A DNA stretch of 64,000 bases from Pseudomonas paraglycinae (GCF_021601625.1 NZ_BQHR01000003.1:62001-126000), one strand, 5' to 3'. Positions 48,936 through 57,799 are shown, counted from the first letter of the stretch. Numbers and translations are program-made. The notes: generated by a model not told the origin, from the sequence alone.

Positions 48936-48954
48936 GGCTGGAGTGCTCTGAAGA

Positions 48955-48987
48955 GCGATCCGGAAGTGGCCATCAATTCCGGATCGC
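48955..48987. terminator. Hairpin between convergent genes
   Basis: A perfect 11-bp inverted repeat GCGATCCGGAA/TTCCGGATCGC with an 11-base loop in the 61-bp gap between the TonB-like and qor genes. No T run, so termination is inferred from place and stem. Confidence 0.55.
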
Positions 48988-48996
48988 CCGATCAGC

Positions 48997-49974
48997 TCAG
49001 CGCACTTGCACTACGACTTTCCCGACAGCCTTGCGCTGCCCGAGATCATTGATCGCCTGCGCGGCATTGCCCAGCGGATAGACCTGTGACACCAGCGGCT
49101 TCAGCTTGCCCTCGGCAAACCAGCCGAACAGTTGCTGGAAGTTCGCCGCGTTGTCCTGCGGCTGGCGCTGGGCGAAGGAGCCCCAGAACACGCCGAGTAC
49201 CGCGGCGCCCTTGAGCAGGGCGATGTTGACCGGCAGTTCGGGAATGCGGCCGCTGGCGAAACCGACCACCAGCAGACGGCCGTTCCAGGCGATGGCGCGG
49301 ATGGCTTGATCGAACAGGTCGCCGCCGACCGGGTCGTAGATCACGTCGGCGCCCTGGCCGTCGGTCAGGCGCTTGATCTCGTCCTTGAGGCTGGTTTCGC
49401 TGTAGTTGATCAGTTCGTCGGCTCCGGCAGCCTTGGCGACGGCGAGTTTTTCCGCGCTGCTGGCAGCGGCGATCACCCGGGCGCCCATGGCTTTGCCGAT
49501 TTCCACGGCGGCCAGGCCAACACCGCCAGAAGCACCGAGCACCAGCAGGGTTTCACCCGGTTGCAGGTTGCCGCGCTGTTTGAGGGCGTGCATCGACGTA
49601 CCGTAGGTCATGCTGAAGGCGGCGGCGGTGTTGAAATCCATCGACGGCGGGATCGGCAGCACGTTATAGCCCGGGACCGCGACCTGCTCGGCGAAGCTGC
49701 CCCAGCCGGTCAGGGCCATGACCCGGTCGCCGACCTTCAGGTGACTGATCTTTTCACCCACTTCGCTGACCACACCGGAAGCTTCGCCACCCGGCGAGAA
49801 CGGGAAGGGCGGCTTGAACTGGTATTTGCCCTCGATGATCAGCGTGTCCGGGAAATTGACCCCCGCGGCGTGCACGTCCAGCAGGATTTCGTTCTTTTTG
49901 GCGACAGGACTGGCGACGTCCTCCAGCACCAGCGATTCGGCAGGGCCGAAGGCTTTGCACAGCACGGCTTTCAT
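48997..49974 (-). CDS. NADPH:quinone oxidoreductase, zinc-independent MDR family
   Basis: A 325-residue medium-chain reductase without the zinc ligands of alcohol dehydrogenases. N-terminal GroES-like domain (MKAVLCKAFGPAESLVLEDV, GVNFPDTLIIEGKYQFKPPFPFSPGGEASGVV) and a Rossmann domain with LVLGASGGVGLAAVEIGKAMGARVIAAASS (about 144-173). It probably reduces quinones or enones with NADPH. Monocistronic. Confidence 0.9.
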   Translation of the reverse strand: MKAVLCKAFGPAESLVLEDVASPVAKKNEILLDVHAAGVNFPDTLIIEGKYQFKPPFPFSPGGEASGVVSEVGEKISHLKVGDRVMALTGWGSFAEQVAVPGYNVLPIPPSMDFNTAAAFSMTYGTSMHALKQRGNLQPGETLLVLGASGGVGLAAVEIGKAMGARVIAAASSAEKLAVAKAAGADELINYSETSLKDEIKRLTDGQGADVIYDPVGGDLFDQAIRAIAWNGRLLVVGFASGRIPELPVNIALLKGAAVLGVFWGSFAQRQPQDNAANFQQLFGWFAEGKLKPLVSQVYPLGNAAQAINDLGQRKAVGKVVVQVR

Positions 49975-50124
49975 CAGGGCTATTCCTTTGGGAGTGATGG
50001 CCGATAAGTGTAGGTGTGGCAGTCAACGGGTCAACGAGCATGCCCGGCCCTGATAGTCCGCCATAAGCTTGTGCTTGCGCGGCGGGTCGTTATGCTAGGC
50101 CGCAAACCGGATAAGGAGCGAATT

Positions 50125-50532
50125 GTGAAAGCGTGGATCATGTTGTTGCTGGCCCTGTCTCTGCCTGTGGCAGCGCTGGCCGAAGAAGCCAAAGAAGGCG
50201 AGGCGCCGAAGGTCAACTACATCACCCTGAGCCCGCCGTTTGTGGGCAACTACGGGCTCGATGGCACCCCGAAGCTCAAGGTCTATAAGGCCGACGTGGC
50301 ACTGCGGGTGACCGGTGAAGAGGCGACCAAACTGGTCAAGGCCAACGAGCCGCTGATCCGCAATCAACTGGTGGCGCTGTTCACCCAGCAGACCACCGAT
50401 GCGATGGGCAGCATCGAAGGCAAGGAAAAACTGCGTCAGGAAGCCTTGAAGCAGACCCAGCAAGTGATGAATGACGAGACCGGCAAGCCGGTGGTTGAAG
50501 ATCTGTTGTTCAACAACCTGATCATTCAATAA
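50125..50532 (+). CDS. FliL-like exported protein
   Basis: A 135-residue protein starting at GTG after AAGGAG, with a signal peptide ending at about residue 20 (LPVAALA, cut before EEA). The mature part has YITLSPPFVGNYG, KVYKADVALRVTGEEATKLVKANEPLIRNQLVALFTQQTTDAM and VVEDLLFNNLIIQ, a layout like the periplasmic domain of the flagellar basal-body protein FliL. It is not in a flagellar locus, so its role may be different. Confidence 0.82.
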   Translation: MKAWIMLLLALSLPVAALAEEAKEGEAPKVNYITLSPPFVGNYGLDGTPKLKVYKADVALRVTGEEATKLVKANEPLIRNQLVALFTQQTTDAMGSIEGKEKLRQEALKQTQQVMNDETGKPVVEDLLFNNLIIQ

Positions 50533-50555
50533 GACATTCGTTGTCCGGGCGGTCC

Positions 50556-50584
50556 CCATCGCTGGCTTGCCAGCGATGGCATTT
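50556..50584. repeat. REP-type palindrome / possible terminator
   Basis: A perfect 11-bp stem CCATCGCTGGC/GCCAGCGATGG (50556-50566 and 50569-50579, 2-base loop) followed by CATTTTG, in the 70-bp gap between convergent genes. The AGCGATGG/CCATCGCT core is a common Pseudomonas REP, and the 3' T's suggest it also ends the FliL-like transcript. Confidence 0.7.
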
Positions 50585-50602
50585 TGTCAGGCGACAAATG
50601 AC

Positions 50603-51055
50603 TCAGGGTTTGAGCGCGATCACCGCCGCCCACTGCTCGGCCGTCACCGGCATCACCGACAGTCGCGAACCCTTTTGCACCAGCGGCATCTCGGCCAGCG
50701 CGGTCTGCTGTTTCAGGTAATCCAGCTTCAAGACCCGGCTGAAAGTTTCGACGTGGGCGACATCAATCGCGCTCCAGGCATTCTTCTCCGGCGTGGCTTT
50801 CGGATCGAAGTAATGGCTTTCCGGTTCCAGTGCGGTGGGATCCGGGTACGCGGCTTCGATTATTTTGCCGATTCCGGCAATCCCCGGCTCCGGGCAGCTG
50901 GAATGGTAGAAAAAGAACTGGTCCCCCACTGCCATGGCCCGCAGGAAATTGCGTGCCTGATAGTTGCGAACCCCGTCCCAGCGCGCTTTGCCGAGCTTTT
51001 CCAGGCCCTTGATCGAGAGTTCGTCGGGCTCGGATTTCATCAGCCAGTAGGCCAT
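50603..51055 (-). CDS. EVE domain protein
   Basis: A 150-residue protein made of a single EVE domain (PUA-like fold): MAYWLMKSEPDELSIKGLEKLGKARWDGVRNYQARNFLRAMAVGDQFFFYHSSCPEPGIAGIGKIIEAAYPDP. The WDGVRNYQARN and FYHS blocks form the pocket that binds modified bases in relatives. Function in Pseudomonas unknown; a nucleic-acid modification reader is an inference. Confidence 0.93.
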   Translation of the reverse strand: MAYWLMKSEPDELSIKGLEKLGKARWDGVRNYQARNFLRAMAVGDQFFFYHSSCPEPGIAGIGKIIEAAYPDPTALEPESHYFDPKATPEKNAWSAIDVAHVETFSRVLKLDYLKQQTALAEMPLVQKGSRLSVMPVTAEQWAAVIALKP

Positions 51056-51252
51056 GGTTTTTGCTCCTCAAGCGGTCATTGGGCAGGTTGTCCGGCAATT
51101 TTATGACAAACCGACGGTCGGTTGACGCCAGCATTTGCGCAGAGGTTCACGTTGTCGCAAAATGCCGGCCTTTAAAGCTTGACGCTGCTGCACGGCCTAC
51201 GAATGGAAACCGCTGCTGTCATCGTGATGATGTGCCTTGAGGGGGGCAATCG

Positions 51253-51408
51253 ATGAAACGCAAACCGGATTTGCTGTGGACTTTGGTGATTTTGTTCGGT
51301 CTGGGCGTCGTGACCACCGGTTATGCGCAAAGTCTGTGGGCCAACAAGGCCGATGCACCGATTGAAGTAGCGCAACAAGTACAACAGTCGACAGCCTTCA
51401 AACGCTGA
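51253..51408 (+). CDS. 51-residue single-pass membrane protein
   Basis: A small gene starting at ATG 51253 with a purine-rich GAGGGGGG ahead of it. The peptide begins MKRKPD, then a hydrophobic helix LLWTLVILFGLGVVTTGYA (7-25), then a polar tail with SLWANKADAPIEVAQQVQQS. It looks like a signal-anchored or membrane protein. Convergent with fau. No function recognised; related small frames appear near fau in other Pseudomonas, as far as I recall. Confidence 0.6.
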   Translation: MKRKPDLLWTLVILFGLGVVTTGYAQSLWANKADAPIEVAQQVQQSTAFKR

Positions 51409-51443
51409 AACTGCCTTCTCGACGCCGCTGATCCGCGCGGCGT

Positions 51444-52049
51444 CTATCCCGCGAAATACCACGCCTTGTCTGTCACCGTTCCCTGCAACGGTACATCCCA
51501 GCTCGCTTGCGCGAGACGTTCGACTTTCTGACATTCATGGGCCAGCCCCAACAGCGTCGGCTTGCGCCAGTTCTGGCGTCGGGCCAGATACGCCAGACTG
51601 CGATCGTAGAATCCGCCGCCCATGCCCAGGCGTCCGCCGACATCGTCGAATCCCACCAGTGGCAACAGCACCAGATCCAGCGCCCAGACCTTGCGTTGAC
51701 GGGCCAGATTGGCGCGCGGCTCAAGGATGCGGAAGCGGTTGGGTTTGAGTTTTTCGCCGGGGCGGATCTGCTGGAAGACCATTTTGGTCCGTGGCCAGGC
51801 ACTGAGCACCGGCAGGTAGGTTTTCTTGCCCCGACGCTGGGCCGCGCGCAGCAACAGGCGCGGGTCGATTTCACCGTCGGTGGGCAGGTACAGGGAAATG
51901 TGTTTCGCCCGGCGAAAGTGCGGGTCTTGTGCCAACTGCTTGTACAGGCCTTCGGCGGCCTCGCGTTGTTCGCTTCGCGTCAGCGAGCGGCGGGCCTTGC
52001 GCAGCAGGCGGCGCAGTTGGGGGCGGGGCAGCAACGCGGGTTCGGTCAT
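51444..52049 (-). CDS. fau: 5-formyltetrahydrofolate cyclo-ligase
   Basis: A 201-residue enzyme that converts 5-formyl-THF to 5,10-methenyl-THF with ATP. Conserved parts: LRRLLRKARRSLTRSEQREAAEGLY, YLPTDGEIDPRLLLRAA, and the ATP-binding signature LPLVGFDDVGGRLGMGGGFYDRSLAYL. It lies just downstream of 6S RNA (ssrS-fau), the arrangement conserved across gammaproteobacteria. Confidence 0.93.
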   Translation of the reverse strand: MTEPALLPRPQLRRLLRKARRSLTRSEQREAAEGLYKQLAQDPHFRRAKHISLYLPTDGEIDPRLLLRAAQRRGKKTYLPVLSAWPRTKMVFQQIRPGEKLKPNRFRILEPRANLARQRKVWALDLVLLPLVGFDDVGGRLGMGGGFYDRSLAYLARRQNWRKPTLLGLAHECQKVERLAQASWDVPLQGTVTDKAWYFAG

Positions 52050-52087
52050 GGTTCGGCTTCGGCAGGGTGGGACGAAAACGTACGCAT

Positions 52088-52123
52088 AAAAAATCCGATG
52101 CCGGCATGCACCGGCATCGGATT
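52088..52123 (-). terminator. Terminator downstream of 6S RNA
   Basis: On the minus strand a perfect 13-bp stem (arms 52111-52123 and 52092-52104) with the loop at 52105-52110, then a T run (the A's at 52088-52093). It is between the 6S RNA end and fau. Confidence 0.88.
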
Positions 52124-52129
52124 CGAATC

Positions 52130-52307
52130 AGGCTCCCCGGATGAGCCGCTGTCGACTTAGCCCTTGAACCCGAGAGTTCAAGGTGGAGGATGCAGTAGGC
52201 TTTAAGGCTTTCCGTCTGGCGGACATGCACACCAGCCCAACGTGCAACCCCCAGGGTAGTGCAAATCGGCTCAGGGACATCGTCAACTGGCAAGCACCCC
52301 AGGGAGT
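52130..52307 (-). ncRNA. ssrS: 6S RNA
   Basis: The 178-nt transcript between zapA and fau on the minus strand. The 5' end ACTCCCTGGGG and the 3' end CCGGGGAGC pair as the closing stem; the middle has the central bubble region (GCACTACCCTGGGGG... and AACTCTCGGGTTCAAGG stem) that imitates an open promoter and binds sigma-70 polymerase. A -10-like TATACT (minus strand, 52314-52319) is 7 bases before the 5' end. The length is close to the P. aeruginosa 6S RNA. Ends are estimates. Confidence 0.88.
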
Positions 52308-52338
52308 GCGGCGAGTATAACTCAAGCGGCCTGGCGAA

Positions 52339-52656
52339 TCAGCCCTTGCTGATGTCCGGATCGTCGGCCAGCACCAGATCGACACGATCGAGCAAGTCTC
52401 GCACCTGTTCACGGGTCGAACCGCTGGCCTGGATGTCCGGGCGCTCTTCTTTGTGCAAGAGATCGTGGGTGATGTTCAGCGCGGCCATCACGGCGATGCG
52501 GTCGGCGCCGATGACTTTTCCGCTGCTGCGGATCTCGCGCATCTTGCCGTCCAGGTAACGCGCGGCACTGACCAGATTGCTGCGTTCTTCCTGGGGACAG
52601 ATGATCGAATATTCTTTGTCGAGGATCTGCACGGTAACGCTATTGCTTGAACTCAT
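52339..52656 (-). CDS. zapA: Cell division protein ZapA
   Basis: A 105-residue cytoplasmic protein that cross-links FtsZ filaments. The N-terminal part has VTVQILDKEYSIICPQEERSNLVSAARYLDGKMREIRSSGKVIGADRIAVMAALNITHDLL and the C-terminal helix forms the dimer coiled coil. Located upstream of 6S RNA and fau, a conserved gammaproteobacterial layout. Start overlaps the stop of the coiled-coil gene by 4 bases. Confidence 0.93.
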   Translation of the reverse strand: MSSSNSVTVQILDKEYSIICPQEERSNLVSAARYLDGKMREIRSSGKVIGADRIAVMAALNITHDLLHKEERPDIQASGSTREQVRDLLDRVDLVLADDPDISKG

Positions 52657-52862
52657 GAGTCTTGCTCCAGGGCCTTGAGGCGCGAAATCATCGATTCGAC
52701 CTTACGCCGGGCGATTTCGTTTTTTTCAATGAGGTGCGCGCGTTCCTCGCGCCAGGTCTTTTCCTGAGCAAGTAAGAGTGCATTTTGACTCTTTAGTTGC
52801 TCGACTCGGGTAATCAGCAGTTCGAGTCTGGCCATCAGCGCTTGCAGGTCGGTGTCTTCCAT
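52653..52862 (-). CDS. TIGR02449-family coiled-coil protein
   Basis: A 69-residue protein that is almost wholly a coiled coil with heptad leucines (LMARLELLITRVEQLKSQNALLLAQEKTWREERAHLIEKNEIARRKVESMISRLKALE). The TIGR02449 family is always next to zapA in pseudomonads. Its shape recalls ZapB, so a role with ZapA at the division ring is inferred. I chose ATG 52862 over the GTG at 52871. Confidence 0.85.
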   Translation of the reverse strand: MEDTDLQALMARLELLITRVEQLKSQNALLLAQEKTWREERAHLIEKNEIARRKVESMISRLKALEQDS

Positions 52863-52987
52863 TGTGTCCACTGATTCGGTCTGATGGGTTTGGCTGGCGG
52901 ACAGCCTTTAATGGTCTTGGCGAGTCTGTCGATGTAGGATACAAGGCCTTCATTCTAGACATAGCGCCGTCTGGCGCCTAGCTGCCC

Positions 52988-53548
52988 ATGCCCATTCAGA
53001 ATTCCCCGTACCAAGGCTTTGCCACCCTGCTGAACTCCAGCGGTCACTCCGTTTCGCCTGCCGAACTGCACGGCCTGTTGCTGGGCCGCAGTTGCGCTGG
53101 CGCCGGCTTCACTGCCGAAGAATGGCTGATCGATGCCGCCGAGCTGCTCGAAAGCGAGCCGCAGGACAACGTCCGCAACGCGCTGATCGGTCTGCAGGAG
53201 ATGGTCAAAAGCGAACTCACCGGTGATGACGTCACCGTGGTTCTGCTGCTGCCGAACGATGACGCACCGCTGGCCGAGCGCGCCGCCGCGCTGGGCGAAT
53301 GGTGTCAGGGCTTCCTCACCGGTTTCGGCCTGAACTGCCGCGACAGCAGCATGCTGAGCACCGAAGCCACCGAAGTGTTGCAGGATTTGGCAGCGATCTC
53401 CCAGGTGCAAGACGCACTGGAAGAATCCGAAGACGGCGAAAGCGACTATATGGAAGTCATGGAGTACCTGCGTGTCGCTCCGCTGCTGCTGTTCTCCGAA
53501 ACCAAAAAGGCCGACATGCCGCCAGCGGCCAAGCCGTCGCTGCACTGA
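52988..53548 (+). CDS. ygfB: YgfB/UPF0149 family protein
   Basis: A 186-residue cytoplasmic protein of the YgfB (UPF0149) family: [55 protein letters not shown] and [20 protein letters not shown]. In P. aeruginosa YgfB has been tied to beta-lactam susceptibility through repression of ampDh3. It starts the run ygfB-pepP-ubiH that is conserved across gammaproteobacteria. Confidence 0.93.
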   Translation: MPIQNSPYQGFATLLNSSGHSVSPAELHGLLLGRSCAGAGFTAEEWLIDAAELLESEPQDNVRNALIGLQEMVKSELTGDDVTVVLLLPNDDAPLAERAAALGEWCQGFLTGFGLNCRDSSMLSTEATEVLQDLAAISQVQDALEESEDGESDYMEVMEYLRVAPLLLFSETKKADMPPAAKPSLH

Positions 53549-53575
53549 TCGCGTGCCAGGGAAAGCCATCTGCCC

Positions 53576-54910
53576 ATGATCCATATCCCGAAAGCGGAAT
53601 ACGCCCGGCGCCGCAAGGCGCTGATGGCGCAGATGGAACCCAACAGCATCGCGATCCTGCCTGCCGCCGCGGTCGCCATTCGCAACCGCGACGTCGAGCA
53701 TGTCTATCGTCAGGACAGCGACTTCCAGTACCTCAGCGGTTTTCCCGAGCCGCAAGCGGTCATCGTCCTGATGCCCGGTCGCGAACACGGCGAATACGTG
53801 CTGTTCTGCCGTGAGCGCAATGCCGAACGCGAGCTCTGGGACGGCCTGCGCGCCGGCCAGGAAGGCGCGATCCGCGATTTTGGTGCCGACGACGCGTTCC
53901 CCATCACCGACATCGACGACATCCTGCCGGGCCTGATCGAAGGCCGCGACCGGGTGTATTCGGCCATGGGCAGCAACCCGGAATTCGACCGCCACCTGAT
54001 GGACTGGATCAACGTGATCCGCTCCAAAGCGCACCTCGGCGCCCAGCCGCCGAACGAATTCGTTGCCCTGGATCACCTGCTGCACGACATGCGCCTGTAT
54101 AAATCGGCGGCAGAAGTGAAGGTGATGCGCGAAGCGGCGCGGATCTCTGCCCAGGCTCACATCCGGGCGATGCAGGCCAGCCGTGCCGGGTTGTACGAGT
54201 ACAGCCTCGAAGCCGAGCTCGATTACGAGTTCCGCAAGGGTGGGGCGAAGATGCCGGCCTATGGCTCGATCGTCGCTGCCGGGCGCAACAGCTGCATCCT
54301 GCATTACCAGCAGAATGACGCGCTGCTCAAGGACGGCGATCTGGTGCTGATCGACGCTGGGTGCGAGATCGACTGCTACGCCAGTGACATCACCCGCACC
54401 TGGCCGGTCAACGGCAAGTTTTCCGCTGAACAGAAAGCGATCTACGAACTGGTGCTGGCTTCGCAGGAAGCCGCGTTCGCCGAAATCGCCCCGAACAAGC
54501 ACTGGAACCAGGCGCACGAAGCCACGGTTCGGGTCATCACCACCGGGCTGGTGAAGCTCGGGCTGTTGCAGGGCGAAGTCGACGAGTTGATCGCCTCCGA
54601 AGCCTACAAGGCGTTTTACATGCATCGCGCCGGCCACTGGCTCGGGATGGATGTGCATGACGTCGGCGAATACAAGGTCGGCGGTGAATGGCGAGTGCTG
54701 GAAGTCGGCATGGCGCTGACCGTGGAGCCGGGCATCTACATCGCCCCGGACAATCAGAACGTAGCGAAGAAATGGCGCGGCATTGGCGTGCGCATCGAGG
54801 ATGACGTGGTAGTGACCAAGAGCGGTTGTGAAATCCTGACCGGCGGCGTGCCGAAAACCGTCGCCGAGATCGAAGCCCTGATGGCGCAAGCACGGACCTG
54901 CGCGGCATGA
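53576..54910 (+). CDS. pepP: Xaa-Pro aminopeptidase (aminopeptidase P II)
   Basis: A 444-residue M24 metallopeptidase that removes N-terminal residues before proline. The N-terminal AMP_N domain (1-130) has QDSDFQYLSGFPEP. The C-terminal pita-bread domain has the metal ligands in LVLIDAGCEIDCYASDITRTWP (two aspartates), HRAGHWLGMDVHDVG (histidine), VEPGIYI and GIGVRIEDDVVV (glutamates). The stop overlaps the ubiH start. Confidence 0.96.
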   Translation: MIHIPKAEYARRRKALMAQMEPNSIAILPAAAVAIRNRDVEHVYRQDSDFQYLSGFPEPQAVIVLMPGREHGEYVLFCRERNAERELWDGLRAGQEGAIRDFGADDAFPITDIDDILPGLIEGRDRVYSAMGSNPEFDRHLMDWINVIRSKAHLGAQPPNEFVALDHLLHDMRLYKSAAEVKVMREAARISAQAHIRAMQASRAGLYEYSLEAELDYEFRKGGAKMPAYGSIVAAGRNSCILHYQQNDALLKDGDLVLIDAGCEIDCYASDITRTWPVNGKFSAEQKAIYELVLASQEAAFAEIAPNKHWNQAHEATVRVITTGLVKLGLLQGEVDELIASEAYKAFYMHRAGHWLGMDVHDVGEYKVGGEWRVLEVGMALTVEPGIYIAPDNQNVAKKWRGIGVRIEDDVVVTKSGCEILTGGVPKTVAEIEALMAQARTCAA

Positions 54911-56094
54911 GTCGGGTCAATCTGGCAATCATCGGTGGCGGTCTGGTCGGCGCCAGTCTGGCGTTGGCCTTGCAGGCCGGGGCCAAGGTTCGTGGCTGGA
55001 AGATCGTGCTGATCGAACCGTTCGCCCCCGGTGACACCTGGCAGCCAAGCTACGACGCGCGCTCCTCGGCGCTGTCCTTCGGCTCGCGGCAGATTTATCA
55101 GCGGTTGGGCGTGTGGCAGGAAATCTCCCGCCGAGCCGAACCGATCAAGCAGATTCATGTATCCGACCGTGGTCGTTTCTCCACCGCCCGACTTTCGGCG
55201 ATGGAAGAGGGCGTCCCTGCGCTCGGCTATGTCGTGGAAAACGCCTGGCTCGGCCAGTGTCTGTGGCAGCACCTCGACAAAGACGTGATCAGCTGGCGCT
55301 GCCCGGCGGAAGTCACCCGCATGGAGCCGTTGCCGGACGGCTATCGCCTGACCCTCAACGACGAAACCACCGTCGAGTGCGATCTGGCGGTGCTCGCCGA
55401 TGGCGGCCGTTCCGGTCTGCGCGAGCAACTGGGCATCAACGTGCGCAAGCGCCCGTACAACCAGAGCGCGCTGATCGCCAACATCACCCCGAGCGAAGCG
55501 CACAATGGCATGGCCTTCGAGCGCTTCACCGACGAAGGCCCGATGGCGCTGCTGCCGCTGCCGGAAAACCGCTGCGCGCTGGTCTGGACCCGACTGGGGA
55601 TGGACGCGCAACGGCTGGCGGATCTGAGCGAGCGTGATTTTCTCAGCGAGCTGCAAGGCGTGTTCGGCTACCGCCTCGGTACGTTGAAACAAGTTGGCGC
55701 GCGGCATCTGTATCCGCTGTCGCTGGTGGAAGCCGAAGAGCAGGTGCGCTCGCATCTGGCCGTTCTCGGCAACGCCGCCCACAGCCTGCACCCGATTGCC
55801 GGGCAGGGTTTCAACCTGTCCCTGCGCGATGCCGATGCCTTGGCCGCCGCGCTGCTGGCCAGCGACAAACCACTGGGGGATTTCGCCACGCTGCAGGCCT
55901 ATCGCGAGCGTCAGCGCCTCGATCAGGACCTCACCGTCGGTTTCTCCGATCAGGTCACGCGCCTGTTCGGCAGCACCCAGCCGCTGGTGTCGCTGGGGCG
56001 CAACATCGGCCTGCTCGGCCTCGATCTGCTGCCGCCGGCCAAGCGCTGGTTCGCCCGTCAGGCCATGGGGCTGGGGACGCGGCCGGATGCGTGA
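54907..56094 (+). CDS. ubiH: 2-octaprenyl-6-methoxyphenol hydroxylase UbiH
   Basis: A 395-residue FAD monooxygenase of ubiquinone synthesis. FAD motifs: IIGGGLVGASLALAL (8-22), DARSSALSFGSRQIYQRLGVW (48-68), DLAVLADGGRSGLREQ, and the C-terminal LGNAAHSLHPIAGQGFNLSLRDADAL. It overlaps pepP by 4 bases (ATGA) and the DUF4442 gene by 8 bases, so all are translated from one mRNA. Confidence 0.95.
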   Translation: MSRVNLAIIGGGLVGASLALALQAGAKVRGWKIVLIEPFAPGDTWQPSYDARSSALSFGSRQIYQRLGVWQEISRRAEPIKQIHVSDRGRFSTARLSAMEEGVPALGYVVENAWLGQCLWQHLDKDVISWRCPAEVTRMEPLPDGYRLTLNDETTVECDLAVLADGGRSGLREQLGINVRKRPYNQSALIANITPSEAHNGMAFERFTDEGPMALLPLPENRCALVWTRLGMDAQRLADLSERDFLSELQGVFGYRLGTLKQVGARHLYPLSLVEAEEQVRSHLAVLGNAAHSLHPIAGQGFNLSLRDADALAAALLASDKPLGDFATLQAYRERQRLDQDLTVGFSDQVTRLFGSTQPLVSLGRNIGLLGLDLLPPAKRWFARQAMGLGTRPDA

Positions 56095-56572
56095 GTGGCT
56101 GATCAAGCAGTTTGGCAAGGCGCGGTTGATGCGCTGGATCATGACGTTCTACCCGCCGTACTTCGGCGCCGGTGTCCGGGTGCAGCACATCAGCGATGAC
56201 TTTCGCGACATCCAAGTCTCGATGGGCCTGGGCTGGTACAACCGCAATTACGTCGGCACCCAGTTCGGCGGCAGTCTGTATTCGATGGTCGATCCGTTCT
56301 TCATGTTGATGCTCATGGAAAACCTCGGCTCGAAGTACATCGTCTGGGACAAGGCCGCCGATATTGATTTCATATCGCCGGGCAAAGGCCCGGTGTTTGC
56401 CCGGTTCAACATCGACGACACCCTGCTCGACGAGATCCGTCGGCAGACCGCCAGTGGCGAGAAATACCTGCCGCAGTTGCAGGTCGACATTCATGACGGC
56501 GCCGGCAACCTGGTGGCGCGGGTCGGTAAAACCCTTTACGTGCGGCTCAAGCCGCCAGCGAGACAGGCTTAA
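56087..56572 (+). CDS. DUF4442 hotdog-fold protein
   Basis: A 161-residue protein with a DUF4442 (YiiD C-terminal) hotdog fold: REWLIKQFGKARLMRWIMTFYPPYFGAGVRVQHISDDFRDIQVSMGLGWYNRNYVGTQFGGSLYSMVDPFFMLML. The GG-S-L-Y-S-M motif resembles a thioesterase core, but catalysis is unproven. Overlap with ubiH (8 bases) and a 3-bp gap to the next hydroxylase make it part of the ubiquinone operon. Confidence 0.88.
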   Translation: MREWLIKQFGKARLMRWIMTFYPPYFGAGVRVQHISDDFRDIQVSMGLGWYNRNYVGTQFGGSLYSMVDPFFMLMLMENLGSKYIVWDKAADIDFISPGKGPVFARFNIDDTLLDEIRRQTASGEKYLPQLQVDIHDGAGNLVARVGKTLYVRLKPPARQA

Positions 56573-56575
56573 AGC

Positions 56576-57799
56576 ATGGAAATGCGCGCGGATGTGCTGA
56601 TTGTCGGAGCCGGAATGGTCGGCAGCGCCCTGGCGCTGGCGTTGCAGGGCAGCGGGCTGGAAGTCCTGCTGCTCGACGGCAGTCCGTTGAGCGTCAAACC
56701 CTTCAATGGCGATGCGCCGTTCGAGCCACGGGTGAGCGCACTGTCGGCGGCCAGCCAGCGGATCCTCGATCGCCTCGGCGTGTGGGATGGCATCGTCAAC
56801 CGACGCAGCAGCCCTTACACCGACATGCACGTCTGGGACGGCAGCGGCACCGGCCAGATCCACTTCTCGGCCAGCAGCGTGCACGCCGATGTGCTCGGCC
56901 ATATCGTCGAAAACCGCGTGGTGCAGGATGCCTTGCTCGACCGTCTGCACGATTGCGATATGGGTCTGCTGGCCAACGCGCGACTGGAGCAGATGCGCCG
57001 TTCCGGTGACGACTGGCTGCTGACCCTGGCCGATGGCCGCACCTTGCGTGCGCCGCTGGTGATCGCGGCGGACGGTGCCAATTCCGCTGTGCGCCGTCTG
57101 ACCGGCGTTGCCACTCGCGAGTGGGATTATCTGCATCACGCCATCGTCACCAGCGTGCGCAGCAGCAAACCGCACCGCATGACCGCGTGGCAGCGCTTCA
57201 CCGATCACGGGCCGCTGGCGTTTTTGCCGCTGGAGCGTGACGGTCAGCAGGACTGGTGCTCGATCGTCTGGTCGACCACGCCAAGCGAAGCCGAACGGCT
57301 GATGGCGCTGGATGAAGCGGACTTCTTCCGGGAACTGGAGCGCGCTTTCGAAGGTTGCCTCGGCGACGTCATCAGCGCCGACCCGCGCCTGTGCGTGCCG
57401 CTGCGTCAACGCCACGCCAAGCGCTACGTGGCAGAAGGGCTGGCACTGATCGGCGATGCCGCGCACACCATTCACCCGTTGGCGGGGCAGGGCGTGAACC
57501 TCGGCTTCCTCGACGCAGCGGTGCTGGCCGAAGTGCTGCTGCAAGCCAATGAGCGCGGCGAACGCCTGGCGGACACGAAAGTCCTGAGCCGCTACGAACG
57601 CCGGCGCATGCCGCACAACCTGGCGCTGATGGCCGCGATGGAAGGCTTCGAGCGGTTGTTCCAGGCCGATCCGCTGCCGCTGCGCTGGCTGCGCAACACC
57701 GGGCTGAAAATCGTCGAGCAGATGCCCGAGGCCAAGGCGTTGTTCGTGCGTGAAGCGTTGGGGCTGACCGGGGACTTGCCGGCCCTGGCCAAGGCCTGA
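56576..57799 (+). CDS. ubiI: UbiI/VisC-type FAD hydroxylase
   Basis: A 407-residue FAD monooxygenase of the UbiH/VisC family. Motifs: VLIVGAGMVGSALALALQGSGLEVLLLDGSP (7-37), EPRVSALSAASQRILDRLGVWDGI, LVIAADGANSAVRRL and IGDAAHTIHPLAGQGVNLGFLDAAVLAEVL. It is the C5 hydroxylase candidate (UbiI) of ubiquinone synthesis; UbiF-type activity cannot be excluded by sequence alone. Confidence 0.9.
   Translation: MEMRADVLIVGAGMVGSALALALQGSGLEVLLLDGSPLSVKPFNGDAPFEPRVSALSAASQRILDRLGVWDGIVNRRSSPYTDMHVWDGSGTGQIHFSASSVHADVLGHIVENRVVQDALLDRLHDCDMGLLANARLEQMRRSGDDWLLTLADGRTLRAPLVIAADGANSAVRRLTGVATREWDYLHHAIVTSVRSSKPHRMTAWQRFTDHGPLAFLPLERDGQQDWCSIVWSTTPSEAERLMALDEADFFRELERAFEGCLGDVISADPRLCVPLRQRHAKRYVAEGLALIGDAAHTIHPLAGQGVNLGFLDAAVLAEVLLQANERGERLADTKVLSRYERRRMPHNLALMAAMEGFERLFQADPLPLRWLRNTGLKIVEQMPEAKALFVREALGLTGDLPALAKA

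Noticed and set aside
52955-54889. Long open frame antisense to ygfB and pepP (644 residues)
   Set aside because: Covers two real genes on the other strand and shows no recognisable domain.
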